Assembly: GCA_015680685.1 (NCBI GenBank)
Contig: MNCI01002986.1
Coordinates: 68,730-132,729 of the forward strand
Reading direction: 5' to 3'
DNA: 64,000 nt
From: Gnetum montanum
Lineage: Eukaryota; Streptophyta; Gnetopsida; Gnetales; Gnetaceae
Of this stretch, positions 33,000 through 44,100 are shown one piece after another. The notes below the pieces were generated by a model. It made no database searches. It was not told the origin of the DNA and saw only the letters and a program-made list of their open reading frames with translations. Position numbers and translations under genes: made by a program. The number at the start of each line of letters is the position of its first letter. Position 1 is the stretch's first letter.

Positions 33000-35590
33000 G
33001 TGATACTTGGTGGTGATGGCCCTTCCATTAGCTACTTTTCCTTGTTATTAGGCTTTTGAAATTTGTATCTATTTAGGAGCACCTAAAGTTTCTCATCCTT
33101 CATTCTAGGGTCATGTACCATCCATGTTAATTGAGCAATGTGTGATGGAATTGGTAAATCCTATGAACATGGCAACTATGGGAACATTTTGTTTGCCTTG
33201 ACATACCACATTGTAAAATACCTTCTTTCCTCTTCAAATGCCTTGGCCCTAGTTCTCAATTCCTGATAGTTAGACATTCTTCTAGCCAAGTTTGCTGCAA
33301 CATATTTCTTCCCTTAGTAGTTGGCCTTAACTACTTCTAATTTAGAGTTTGCCACATGTAGCTTCTATATGGAATCCTTCCTATCTATAAACTCCTTTTC
33401 ATACAATGTGTATGTGGCCACTACTAGCTATTCAAGCTCATTTCTAGGTCTACTTGATGTCAACATGGACAAGTTAGCTAATACCATGTATTCTATCAAA
33501 GCTTCTAGCTACAAGTCTTTATTTTTAATCTTTGCTTGGTGGACATGGGCCATGCTATCCAATATGGGCTATGAATTTAGATTTTGTGCTGAAATGGAAT
33601 TGATTTTGGCCTTTGCCATCTAAATTTCCTTCTCATTGGTTTGTTTGTACATGCCCACTTGATTGTGGAATTGTTCTTTGAGCTTTTCATGCCTTTTTGC
33701 CCCATTGTACCATGTGCTTATTTCAATAGATAAATTTTTTTGGATGGTGGATACCTCCTCCATTGAGAAGGTTCTTATTTCTCATGCTAGGCCACTCATA
33801 TCTTATTTAATCCTCATTAGTTATTCTCTTAACTGATGGATTCTCTATTCAATAATGTTTTTTTTCTTTTCCTCATTAGTCAACTTGGTATTGTCTACAA
33901 CGAGTTAGTATGTCTATGCATTTGCTATCGAGACATTCCAAACCACTTTCTCCTTTTCATTCTCCATCTACTTATCATGCTCCATGAGAAGATTGATCTA
34001 TTCTGAATTACTTTAGTTGGTGAGGTGCAATAAATTAAGCAGGATCTCTCTATTATACCCTTAGGATCATGAGCTCTTCTTGTAATCTATGAACTTTATT
34101 TTCTACATGCCCTGCCTTAGTCTTTGTTATGACTAGCTTTCCTTTGGTTACAATTAGTTCTGACTATACTATAGTAACATCACTTGAGATGTCAAAAAGA
34201 TTTGTCATAACTTGCCTAGTTTGCAGTAGTTCCACATCCTCATGATCTACAGGAGTCATTATGATACCAACTAACATTTTAGCAGCTATGCCTTTAGAAG
34301 GATTAGCTAGTGACACAATAGATACATAGAATGATTCTTTTATGTGACTCGTGATCACTTCTACAACTCTTGCTAAATTGTGGTGCTGCATAACCACAAC
34401 TGTGGGTCCTTCTCCAATTTCTAATACTACTTGGAAATAATGTAGCATTTCTTAAAATCTGTTGTGACCATTGGTCCTATCCTCTTGATTCCAATGAAAA
34501 TTGCTCACTAATAGGATTTGTGGAAACTATGGGTTGGATGGCATTATTGATGACTTTTTACAGGTTGGCCTCCTCATGTGTTGACCAACTAATGGTCTCC
34601 ATAATTTGTTGCAGATGACTCATTGATAGCCTGTAGTATTGTGATAGTTGTGGAACTTCTTGTTGCTATTTTTGTTTCTCTTGCTACTGATCACAAGGTC
34701 TTGCTTGCTATTGTTGCATAGTAGTTTGAGTGGTTTTCCCAGTGCTTTTTTATTTCTTCACCTGGTCCTTCTTTGGTGATGTCAACTTGAGCATGTTAGC
34801 ATAGGAAGCATTCTGAGCCTTCTTAGGAATATCATTGGTGTATCCTAGGATTTTAGTGCATTTGCATAGCTTCCTGATGAGGTAAGAAAATGGAAGTATT
34901 AGCTTCCCTTTATTCTTTTTCTCAAATTGCCATTGGATCTCAAGGAAATAGAGGTATGCGATGTTTGCATTAAATTTTTCTATTAAAATCACACTTCCTT
35001 TGGCTGCATATGTTGATATTTTGTCCAATTGTTTTGTGGGAAATAGGTGATATGTGCCAATTTTGAAGTAAATCCTTTCTTCAAGAGTTAGCTCCTTGTG
35101 ATCCTTGTCATCTTTGCCATATTCTCTTTGCAACCATAGTTTTCTTGTATTTTATTTAATCTAGTGGAAAGATGCACTACTTTTGTCCCTTCATTGAGTA
35201 CATTAAGGGCCTTAGCTATCGCCTTTATAGAATAGGATACTGAAACTCCCTTGATGTTAACTGTTACATCTTATCCTTTGTTATGCTAAAATTAATATGT
35301 ATCCCCCAAATACCATTCCTCCTTATTTATGAGTGTAGGCCATAACCGTGATGCTTGGAGTTTTTCCTTCACTGTTTTTGAAGCAAATTCTAGGAATGGA
35401 CCACAGTTGAGCTTTACAATCATAGTGGACATGATCATTTTCTCTTGGATGGCCTAGAGGGAATTTAGTGATAGCACGAGGTGCTATCCTTGTGTTGGTG
35501 CTTATAGATCTTCTATCTTTGCCTAGGCTAAGTGTCTTATAGTAGGAGTTTCTTGATGGAGACTAAAGGATTGAGTCTCTTGCTTCGCAT
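33000..35590 (-). pseudogene. A3 ORF3, coiled-coil protein of unknown role
   Basis: The N-terminal domain reads LQASRLWPTLINKEEWYLGD (35370-35310). An open stretch 35133-34750 contains LTLEERIYFKIGTYHLFP, AKGSVILIEKFNANIAYLYF and LILPFSYLIRKLCKCTKI, matching A1 (FPCLIRKLCKRAGI). Another open stretch, 34448-34164, reads EVITSHIKESFYVSIVSLANPS, matching A2 (EVITDHIKELFNVPIVPLTN). The rest (34100-33000) is rich in E, K and Q and probably coiled coil. No membrane segment is apparent in this frame. Broken by stops. Confidence 0.65.
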
Positions 35591-37725
35591 GTTTTGCTTA
35601 TGGGCTTTGTTCCTCTATTTGGCCTCACCCATGGCCTCTTGGCCTTTTGCTTACTCATTTTGAAGGTCCTCCTATTTCTCCTCTTTTTAGGACCATTTGC
35701 AATGACCAAGGATTTGAAAATTATTAAAATGTTTACTCTAATTCTTGATAACTCTATCCTTGTACCCTTTGCTAGATCAAGTTCTTAGCTTGCTATGATT
35801 GCAGAGTTAGAAAAATCTTCAACAAGAAACCCCTTAGGTGTTAGTTTCCTTATAACCTATCATAGTTATCTATTTTTCTCTTATTTATGACTTATAATAG
35901 TTGGTATGGTTCATTAAGAGAATTATTTAAGTGTTTCTAGCCTTAGTGTGATTAATTTTTGTTAAAAATTTCCCTAACCAAGTTGAGACCTCCGTGATCA
36001 AAAAGGTTCAAGAATCTCAAAAATTGGAGCTATGAGGATGGAGTTATGAATGCTTGAAGTTTTGGAGGTCATAGCTCTTAGTTCAAAAGAAAAAATTGGC
36101 AAAACCTCTCTTAGCTTCAAAAGTTAGAAATGAAAATTTTGCTAAGTCCCCCACGCTATATATGGTTTTTTTATGCTCAATATCGTAGATTCGATATCAG
36201 AGCTACGATATCGCACCAGAAAATTTCAATTTTTTTCATTGAGTTTCCTTGAACAAATGAGTCAATTGGAATGTTTGAAAGATATGAAACATGTCTAGAG
36301 GATCTTGCAATGGATATGATGCATATTTTTTGATAATTTCACATAAAAAAGGAATCTTAGGCTATGAAAGTTCATTAAGTGTTTTGGATGGATAAGAGAT
36401 GGGTGTGAACTCTTGGTGTATGAATGGATGTATTGAATTGGTAAAGGAGGTTTTTATTAACATTTATTATTATTGGAGGGCTCAAGATGATGTGGAATCA
36501 CTTGCCAAGTATAAGACACAATAGTTATACAAGTGGGTCTTTCCCAAAGTAGGCTCTAGCCCTTAATGGCCTTGTATAACCACAACTAAAAGTATCCTTA
36601 AGCACTCAAGGAGTTGAATGTAATGCATACCTATTTAGCAAAGCACACATGTTAGTAGCACCAGGTTGGGAAAATTACACTATGTTACACAAAACCACAA
36701 GTTATGATTAATCATACAGTTAGATGAGATGGACTTAGAAGGGATTGCAAAAATTACTACATGAGGTGTCCTACCATAGGCATAATGAATTCTTGTGTTT
36801 TATTAGAGGTTAAAGTAATCATTAGCCTTTCTGTCCAAGATTCAAAGAAAGTCCAAAGCACATTCCAATTACATTGCATTGTTTTATCTCTGGAGTTAAA
36901 ATTATAAGACTACCACTATTGCAAGGAGTATAACCACTTACCATATTATCCAAAGGAGGAGTTTATTCATTACAATTTTTATGATTTTTAGATTCCTAAG
37001 AAGCTACCTACCTTTAGGCATGGATAACATGTCTTTCTAGTGGGACCCTAAGAAATTTATTTTGTGCATGAGTTTTATTTTTAATTGTGTCAACCTTACT
37101 AGAGGACTACCTTTAGGCATGGATAACATGTCTTTTTGGTGACATGGTAAGACAATACTTATTATACTCTTACTCCCATTTTTCGTTAGATCTACAAGGA
37201 TATAATATAGCCTAAGCAACAGGATAGAACTCATAGTAGTAATCCAAGAGAATCTACAAATCCCCTTAATGTCACACCCTTTTCATTCCCACTAGGTTCT
37301 TCACTTTTTTGTCCAAGCATAATGATCAGAAGTTTATTCTTAGTTTGATGATGATAAAGAATATCATTATGGCCATGGTAAGAACCTCTCATTATTGGAA
37401 TGGATGGATGATTGTGGTCTCATTGTACAAATAATCAATCCATTATGAATTGATAACATAGGGAAATCTTCACCTTATTGGACTACATTATGCCTTATTC
37501 TTGGTGTGTCTTATTAGCAATCAAAAATATTTATAAAAAAATGACAAAAAGTACTAGAAAGATGAAAAAGATAGTAAAAATGGAAAAAGATATAAAGAAT
37601 GAAAAATGTTACAAAAATGAAAAATTATTAAAGAATGGAAAAATTTGAAAGAATTAAGAAATTATTAGTAAAAAGTTTAGTAAAGTACCTACGTGTCTAG
37701 ATGGACACCCCCATGACTATCATTA
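35591..37725 (-). other. A3 spacer with M1-M3 and internal TATA
   Basis: No gene. On the minus strand: polypurine-like motif (37720-37708), T-rich DNA (37680-37500), M1 (37295-37250), M2 (37050-36990, with a second partial copy at 37140-37100), M3 (36600-36510), gatatcg words (36215-36178), TATATAT (36163-36157) followed by gcgtggggga. Positions match A1, A2 and A5. Confidence 0.65.
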
Positions 37726-37739
37726 GAATTAGTTAAAAA

Positions 37740-38990
37740 AAAGAGAAAATGGGTGGAAGATAGGTGAACAAATTAGGTAGATTCCTTGGAGTGTTCATGA
37801 TAAAATTTGACTTGTTGAACATTAGCAAGAATTAGCTCATAAGGGTAGGATGGGTGATATGTGTGAAAGGAAAATTATGGATAAGTTGCTTCAACAATAT
37901 ATGGTCCTTTCCAAAGTGTTGAAATTTGGCTTTTTGTGGCACATGATTTGGATTATAGTAAAGAACCTTATCTCTCAGTTGTATTATTACTTTCCTTATC
38001 TATGTGTCATGCCTGTGTTTGGAGTAATACTTATGGAGCTCATTATGCAGTAATGGTACAAGCCTATTCTCATCTAAAAGGTTTAGATTTATGAGACGTT
38101 CTCATTAGGCTAAGCTTAAATCAAGGTCAAGTTCATTGAAAGTAGCTATGGTTCAAAGCTCTACCTAAATAGGAAGTGTTGGTAGTTTTCCATAAGCTAG
38201 CTCATACATGGAGTATCCTATGGATAATTTCCATGATGTTCTATAGGCCCATATATTATCGTTAAGTTTATGATGATTCTAGTTAATATTCATTGTTCTA
38301 GTTAAGATTTTGGTGATTTCTCAATTATTAACTTTTGTTTGACTATTAGCTTGGGGATAATATGGTGTAGTTAGTTTATGGTTGACCCCTAGTTGTTGCA
38401 TGAGCTTCCTAAAGGTAGCACCCATAAAATGAGTTCCATTGTAAGATATGAGCTATTTAGGTACTCCAAATCTATTCACCAAATTCTATTCGAAGAATTT
38501 GGTAATGGTATTACTTGTACAATCTTTAAATGATGTTGCCTTTGCTCACTTTGTACAATAATCCACAATCACAATTATGTATTTTTTCCATTCAAAATCA
38601 GAATTATGGGTCCCATAAAGTCAATTCCCCATATATTAGATGGCTTCAAAGGCTGTATCCACTACTGTGGCCCTTCATTTTTGGTTGTTATTCCTCCATC
38701 CTTCTAACATTTGTTACAAGACTATGCAAAGTTATGGATGTCTCTAAAAAATGTAGGCCAAAAGTATCCTACCATTATTAGTTTGAATGTCGTTCTGTGC
38801 CCTACATAGTGGCCACCACATGGGCCTTCATGCATGTCATGTAAAAGTCTCTATTGGTCATACTCTAGCACACATCATCTAACTAGCCCATTTGCATAGA
38901 TCTTGTATAGATTTCCATTGATTTCCATATATATTTTTTCTCTATGAAGGAATTTTTCTTGTTGTTTCTTACTCCAATCAATAGGAAGCT
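37740..38990 (-). pseudogene. A3 integrase
   Basis: The open stretch 39090-38875 (its first part is A4 LTR) gives KELPIDWSKKQQEKFLHREK and YMEINGNLYKIYANGLVR, the lead-in to integrase. Then HEGPCGGHYVGHRT with the two histidines and a damaged CNKC pair. The core starts QPLKPSNIWGIDFMGPI with the first aspartate. Later parts (YGPIEHHGNYP, C-terminal LRDKVLYYNP) are recognisable among many stops and frame changes down to 37740. Same family as A1 integrase. Confidence 0.7.
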
Positions 38991-39039
38991 CTTTTGTTGA
39001 TAGATAAGTCCAATATTCTATTGTCCATGGCTTCCCTAT

Positions 39040-40009
39040 TGATGAGATGTGATTCGCATAGGCCGCGATATTGCGTACGCGATATCGCATCTTCCCCTAC
39101 GATATCGCGTACGCGATATCGCAGTCCGCCGCCATATCTATAAATAAGAGCCAGTTCTCCCTCATTTGGACATCCCAATTTTAGAGTAGTGAATCTCTGG
39201 CAGTTTGATTCCTCCAGAGTTAGATTTTTTCCCGTGTCTGCCCGCAGTGTGTTGAATGTAATTGTACGGTGTCTTTATTCGAGTGTGCCGTACTTGGACA
39301 CACACATGACCGGCAATAAAGATCGAGATTACTTCATCATTGTAGCATTCACTTAGTTTATTTATTTATTTGTTTATTTAATGTTATTTATTGCTTTCAT
39401 AGCGCGGTGTGAGTACGACTTGATTATGAGCATCTACGGATGTGTACCGCTAGTCAAGGAATCGGTTACTCATCGCGATTAGTCTCTCACCCTTAAACTC
39501 CTAGAAGCGGAACGAGTAAAACTTGATTATGAGCATTTAAGTGTGACTGATTGGTAGCCCAATGGTGTAGCTAGGACCTACTCTTGGTAACCTAGTGGCG
39601 TATTTGGGATTTGCACTTGGTAATCCCAGTAGCGTACCTAGGATCTATGCTTGGTAGTCCCAGTGGTAGTCGTGCACGAGGTCCAAGATGTGTACGGTTG
39701 ATCAAGGAATCGGTTGCTTGTCACACTTAGGCTAGATTAGATTTCTTTACCTTTTCCTCCTAGTTTAGTTTAGTTAATATTATTTTCCATTGCCTTTAGG
39801 AGTAGCATAGATTAGGACACATCATACACCTCATCTGGACTAAATCATACGTGACATATGCAATACTAGTCCAGGTGGGAAGATAGCGAACTGCGACCTA
39901 AGGCTAACTATCTAGGTGCCACAACTAGTCCATCTGCGGAGTTTTACCGGATTGTGCATGCGACGCTCGTTTCGTATGGTTGAGTGTAGGGGTACCTTGC
40001 CACTCATCA
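39040..40009 (+). repeat. A4 5' LTR (970 bp)
   Basis: It begins tgatgagatg and ends ccactcatca. It contains a palindrome-rich U3 (39062-39122), a TATA box (ctataaataagag near 39138), an R-region inverted repeat (tctttatt at 39262 and aataaaga at 39306) and several copies of a 'tggtaatcccagtrgcgtacc' type phrase (39548-39670). It is about 80 bp longer than the A5 LTRs, mainly from those phrases. Confidence 0.85.
39062..39122 (+). promoter_or_regulatory. A4 U3 palindrome cluster
   Basis: Two near copies of a gatatcgcgtacgcgatatc palindrome, one at 39063-39088 (decayed) and a perfect 22-bp one at 39100-39121. It is CpG-rich against CpG-poor surroundings and sits about 15-75 bp before the TATA box, where plant LTR promoters hold activator sites. 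Protein binding is inferred. Confidence 0.6.
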
Positions 40010-40010
40010 T

Positions 40011-40028
40011 TGGTGCCGTTGGCGGGGA
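40011..40028 (+). promoter_or_regulatory. A4 primer binding site, tRNA-Asp
   Basis: tggtgccgttggcgggga, 16 of 18 bases complementary to the 3' end of plant tRNA-Asp, one base after the LTR end. Confidence 0.85.
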
Positions 40029-40142
40029 TGGTGCTAGTTATCTAGATTAGTTATATCATACAAGGTCGCTGTAAAGAACTTAACGATATATCTTTCAGAA
40101 AATAATTATTATAAAAAGTTACACATAAATTCACACACAATA

Positions 40143-42113
40143 ATGCCTCTCCTACAAGATGATAATAATGCCACACTTAGTGAGGAAGTTCATTGGAGAA
40201 CCAATGAGCTATATGACGATGAAGGTTGGAGTATACAACCTGAAGTGGGAGTTTCCTATAAGAATGAACAAAAACAACCTCATCACAATGCACGAAATCA
40301 TAACTTACCCGATGACGATGAACCCCCACTGGCCACTACAAGCTTAACGCAAATACAAGAGGCTGTTCGAATCTCACGTAGGCATCGTAAAGAGAGCCGA
40401 CTACCCAGGCTCGATTTAAATAACTTTCCCAAATTTTCAGGAGGCTATGACTTAGATCTGCGTCAACATTTACTAGCCTTCTACGATGCCTGCACATGAA
40501 CTAACATTGATAACAATTGGCAAAAACTGAAGCTCTTTCCTATGACACTCGTTGACCAAGCTAAAGTATGGTATAGATCGTTAAAACCAAATTCAATAAG
40601 ACGGTGGTCAACAATGGTAGAGGTCTTTAACGAAAAATATCAAACCTACACCAGAGTGTCAGCCTTAAGGAAACAAATCCAAGGATGGAAGCAAGAAAAA
40701 CATGAACCCTTGGACATGGCCTTAGAAAGATATTACGCATTGTTAAACAACTATCTAGGCCATGGGTTTTCTGAGGAAAGGCTAATGTACCATATCATTG
40801 ATGGGCTACGTAATGAAACAAGAGAGACCTTAGGAGTATATGCCTAAGGCCAACTATACAACCTACGAAGCCATCAAGTCCAAGAGCTTATTAAGCAGGT
40901 AGCAAAAGAAGAAGGAGAAATAGCTACATGGGAGAGTGTTGAAAAACATTAACTGGACCAAAATATTAACTCAACAAGGGTCCATGATCATAACAAGGAG
41001 ATATCAACAAATCTCAAGGTGGAAACATCATCTTTGCCTATACAACAATTGTTAGAAGAAGCTGAGGCAAAGATCAATAAGATGTTGGAATGGATGAATC
41101 AAAAGTGTGGAGAATTTATCAACAACATTGGAGATAGAGTTTTGACAACCCAAGAAGCAGGAAAAAATAGTAGACATTCGGAGAAAAGGAACAAAGGGAA
41201 TAAGTGCTCAACTACTAATCATATGTATGAATGCAACATATGCCTGTACGATCACCCCAAAGGCCAATGCCCAATATTGTTACATCTACATGAGCATTGG
41301 GGAAACACGTTACATCCAGAGTTCATATAGAGATACTGTGTTCGATCACAGTGGCAACAATCCCAGTCATGGGGGAATCCACCCTTAGACTAGAAGCACC
41401 CTTCATATTATCTGAATCCAAACGCTTATCACGTTCAACATCCTATTTCTTCATTCAGGCCACTATACTCTATCTCACCACAATACCATTCTCCACCATA
41501 CTATCAGCCCATACCTCCAACACAACCACCACCTTGTACATCTTATATTCCTCCTAACTTCCAACATTCTCATCCTTTCCCTCCTTCCACAATGCCACCA
41601 ATTGTTCCTAAGGTGTTTGTACCACTGCAACCTACGAACAACACTTGTGCTACTGCTACTAATAGCAGTGAAGAGCCTCCTCAACATCAAAGGTGTCCTT
41701 TCTTTAAACACAGCTATAGGAAGGGACACCATAACTCTGAGGCCACTGCATCTTCCAACCCAACACAAGTCCAACAATGTGGTGCATCCTTACCTTCGAA
41801 CCCAACACCTCATGCAACTTCATTAGGGCCACCAACTTACACTTCAACAACCACAAGGCCTAATGAACACAACCATGGGAGGCATCAGCCCAATCCTTGC
41901 ATACCATCTAACGGTCCTAAACATCATAGTGGGTCAACTCATTATTTGGGAACTACATCGTATGCAGTGCCCCACTATGCTTATTATAAAGTGTGTGAAA
42001 TCTAAGGTGATAAGTATGGACCAGCTTCAATATTTCCAATGGATCCTCATTTCCCATTTATTAATCCTCGCCATACTCAACCGTTTAGTTATGGGGGATA
42101 TCCCCCATTTTAA
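40143..42113 (+). pseudogene. A4 gag, in one frame, six stops
   Basis: 657 codons from ATG (40143) to TAA (42111) without a frame shift. In-frame stops lie at 40497, 40845, 40950, 41328, 41391 and 42003. Domains: acidic N-terminus MPLLQDDNNATLSEE; retrotransposon gag core at about residues 95-235 (LNNFPKFSGGYDL, KLFPMTLVDQAKVWYRSL, WSTMVEVFNEKYQTY, GHGFSEERLMYHIIDGL); zinc knuckle CNICLYDHPKGQC at residues 363-375, a CX2CX3HX4C form; then a P/Y/Q/H-rich tail ending SYGGYPPF. A5 gag is its close homologue and has a longer N-terminal part. The start is set by the match to A5 and its place after the leader. Confidence 0.88.
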
Positions 42114-43112
42114 TGACAAGCAGGCTTAATAAATATTTTTCAATTTTTTTAATTTTTCAACTTTTTTGTTTTTCAGTTTTTCATTTTTTCAACTTTTTGT
42201 TTTATCTTTTTATCTTTTTATCTTTTTTGTGTGTTTGTCTTTTTCGGTTTGTGTAAGTAATCTCGTCTATGAATAAAACACTCATGTGGATTGTTGGTTG
42301 AGATGTGTTTTATGTTACTAAGTCATGAGTGATCAATTATTTGAAATGGTGAGCCCACCACACCCACTCATCCACTCTATAAATAAAGAGGTTCTGTTCG
42401 AGGGTACAGTGATATTCTTGAAATTTTTAAACTTAAAATTAATTTTTTATTATTGTACCCAGAATGAAGAAGGATGGACCAAGAGGGAATGATTAGGGTG
42501 TGATATCAAGGGGACTTGCGGATTCTCTTTGGTGACGTCTATGGGAGTTATCATGCAATGAGGTTGTACTAAGATCCTTGTAGATCTAATGAAAAATGGG
42601 AGTAAGAGTAATCAAAAGGGCACTCAAAAATCAAACGCTGTTCTAGGGGGTCCCACTGGAAAGACATGCATCCATGCCTGATGGTTGGCGGCTTCTCTGG
42701 ATTCAGTAAAGTGAAAAAGAAAAAGAAAAAGAAGAAGAAACGAAAAGGAAGTACCATAAAACAAAAATCACTCCTCCCTTGTACTAAACGCCAAGTGATC
42801 GTACGCCTTGTTGTTATGGTACTCTCATAGTTGTTCATCAAGGGATGAACCAATGCGATGTCACTGATTAGAAGGATGGACTTGGTCCTAATCTTAGAAC
42901 GATGGGTCAATGACACATTAATCATGCTTTACACACAGGATTCATTGTGCCCTGGGCTAGTCACCTCATGTCCCGATTTCTACGATCCCTTTCTATACTT
43001 CACCTCATCTCACTGTTTGTGTAATTGTAGCTCGTGTCCCATGTAACATAGAATTTTCATCTCATTTCGTTGATATTTACATGCGTGTGTTTTGTGGAGT
43101 TAGTGTAGATTA
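42114..43112 (+). other. A4 spacer with M1 and M2
   Basis: No gene. T-rich stretch 42130-42240, M1 at 42492-42533, M2 at 42646-42706, then a purine-rich run (42711-42750). It follows A5 49785-50740 closely, and the two part near 43112. Since M3 would come next in A5 (50755), the break is just before M3. Confidence 0.7.
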
Positions 43113-43139
43113 CATGTAACATAGTACCCACAACATAGA

Positions 43140-43533
43140 CATGGAGTAAGTGTCAGAGGTGGAGTTTCTTGGTGGTACACCTATGGCAACCAATGTAATG
43201 CCTAAGGCTAACATGCCTGAGTGAGTGGTTGAAGCCAACAACCTCCCAAAGGATCCTAAGCCTTACATGCCCCTTAATCCATACCTAATTAGGAAGCAAA
43301 TACATGACCAAGAATTTCCCTTGGCCAAAAACACGCTAAGAACCTGCTTACCCCTTGCCTCCATGGGCCATGCATTTTTGGTTTTTGCTTGCGTTGCATT
43401 TGTTCATGCATTTATGTTTCACCTACTTGCCTATTTTACACACTACTTCACATTGTTTACACATTTCTACTTTGTTTACACATCCATCCACTTAGCTTAT
43501 GCATTGCATTTGAAAAACATCAAAAACACATAA
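43140..43533 (+). pseudogene. T3 remnant ORF, unidentified
   Basis: It reads from about 43140 as VSEVEFLGGTPMATNV, then after a stop NNLPKDPKPYMPLNPYLIRK, and becomes rich in F, H, A and Y (43380-43500). The last part may not be coding. I recognise no domain. It lies before the first T3 array, where T1 would have gag or protease. It may be the end of a gag-like gene, by position only. Confidence 0.35.
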
Positions 43534-43559
43534 AAAAACATAAAATTAGAAAAAAAACA

Positions 43560-44100
43560 TGACTTGAAAAGGCCTTAAACTAGCCGATGGCCTATAATGA
43601 CCTAAAACTATTACTTTTTTCATTACTTTCCTTTCATTTGTGCATTTTAACTCTGTTTACAATAGGTGCCACTTGATGTCGTTTTTCTAGTTGATTTTTG
43701 CAGGATCTTGCAGGCACACAACATGACTACGCATGCATCATCACACCTCACACAAGTAAGGTAAGCACTCATCCACCATGATTCAAAAAAATGGCACAAT
43801 AGTCCGCTATGACTATAAATTGGCATAGCAATCCGTTATGACTATAAACTAGCATTGAACATCCTTGGGCTGTGACATTAAATTGACATCCATAGATCAT
43901 CCTCGGGTCATGACATTAAATTGGCACAATAGCTCATTCACTATGACATTAAACTAGCATTCACAGATCATCCTTGGGTCATGACATTAAACTGGAATAA
44001 CAACTCATTCACTATGACGTTAAACTGGCACACAATAGTTTGCTAGGACTATAAACTAGCACTCCACAATCTGCCAGGATCTTAAACTAGGTTTTTGCAT
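43560..44100 (+). repeat. T3 repeat arrays, TATGACxTTAAACTGGCA type
   Basis: Two or three poor units at 43568-43615, then from 43795 about ten units of 32-45 bp, such as gctatgactataaattggca and catgacattaaactggcac. Same core as T1 (2490-2860 and 6450-6860). The two parts are separated by the acceptor-like and donor-like sites at 43703 and 43761. Confidence 0.8.

Larger units (their letters stand above)
31935..39039 (-). mobile_element. A3: Athila-like element, 3' half
   Basis: In its own order (minus strand): integrase (38990-37740), spacer (37725-35800), ORF3 (35590-33000), polypurine tract (32840-32820), 3' LTR (32819-31935). Everything before integrase is missing because A4 begins at 39040 and the expected remainder does not reappear to its right. 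It has the same gene order as A1. It sits in the A1 3' LTR, so it is younger than A1. Confidence 0.75.
39040..43112 (+). mobile_element. A4: Athila-like element, 5' half, without pol
   Basis: A 5' LTR (39040-40009), tRNA-Asp primer site, gag (40143-42113) and the first 1 kb of the spacer, colinear with A5 until about 43112, where the sequence changes to T3. Gag is followed directly by the T-rich spacer, so pol was absent before truncation. The rest of A4 and its second LTR are not in the window. It lies on A3 integrase at its left side. Confidence 0.8.

Noticed and set aside
33321-33623. 100-codon plus-strand frame
   Set aside because: Antisense to the coiled-coil part of A3 ORF3.
39035-39039. 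Target duplication for A4 (cctat)
   Set aside because: The right end of A4 is missing, so no partner can be compared.
39100-39121. Palindrome as an origin of replication or a restriction-site artefact
   Set aside because: It recurs in the U3 of several LTRs before the TATA box, so an LTR function is the simpler reading.
41475-41777. 100-codon minus-strand frame rich in R and W
   Set aside because: Antisense to the P/Q/H-rich tail of A4 gag; such composition follows from the sense strand.
42711-42750. Purine-rich run in A4 (and 50352-50385 in A5) as another polypurine tract
   Set aside because: It lacks the ttagtcatggggg form and is not next to an LTR; counted only as low-complexity DNA after M2.
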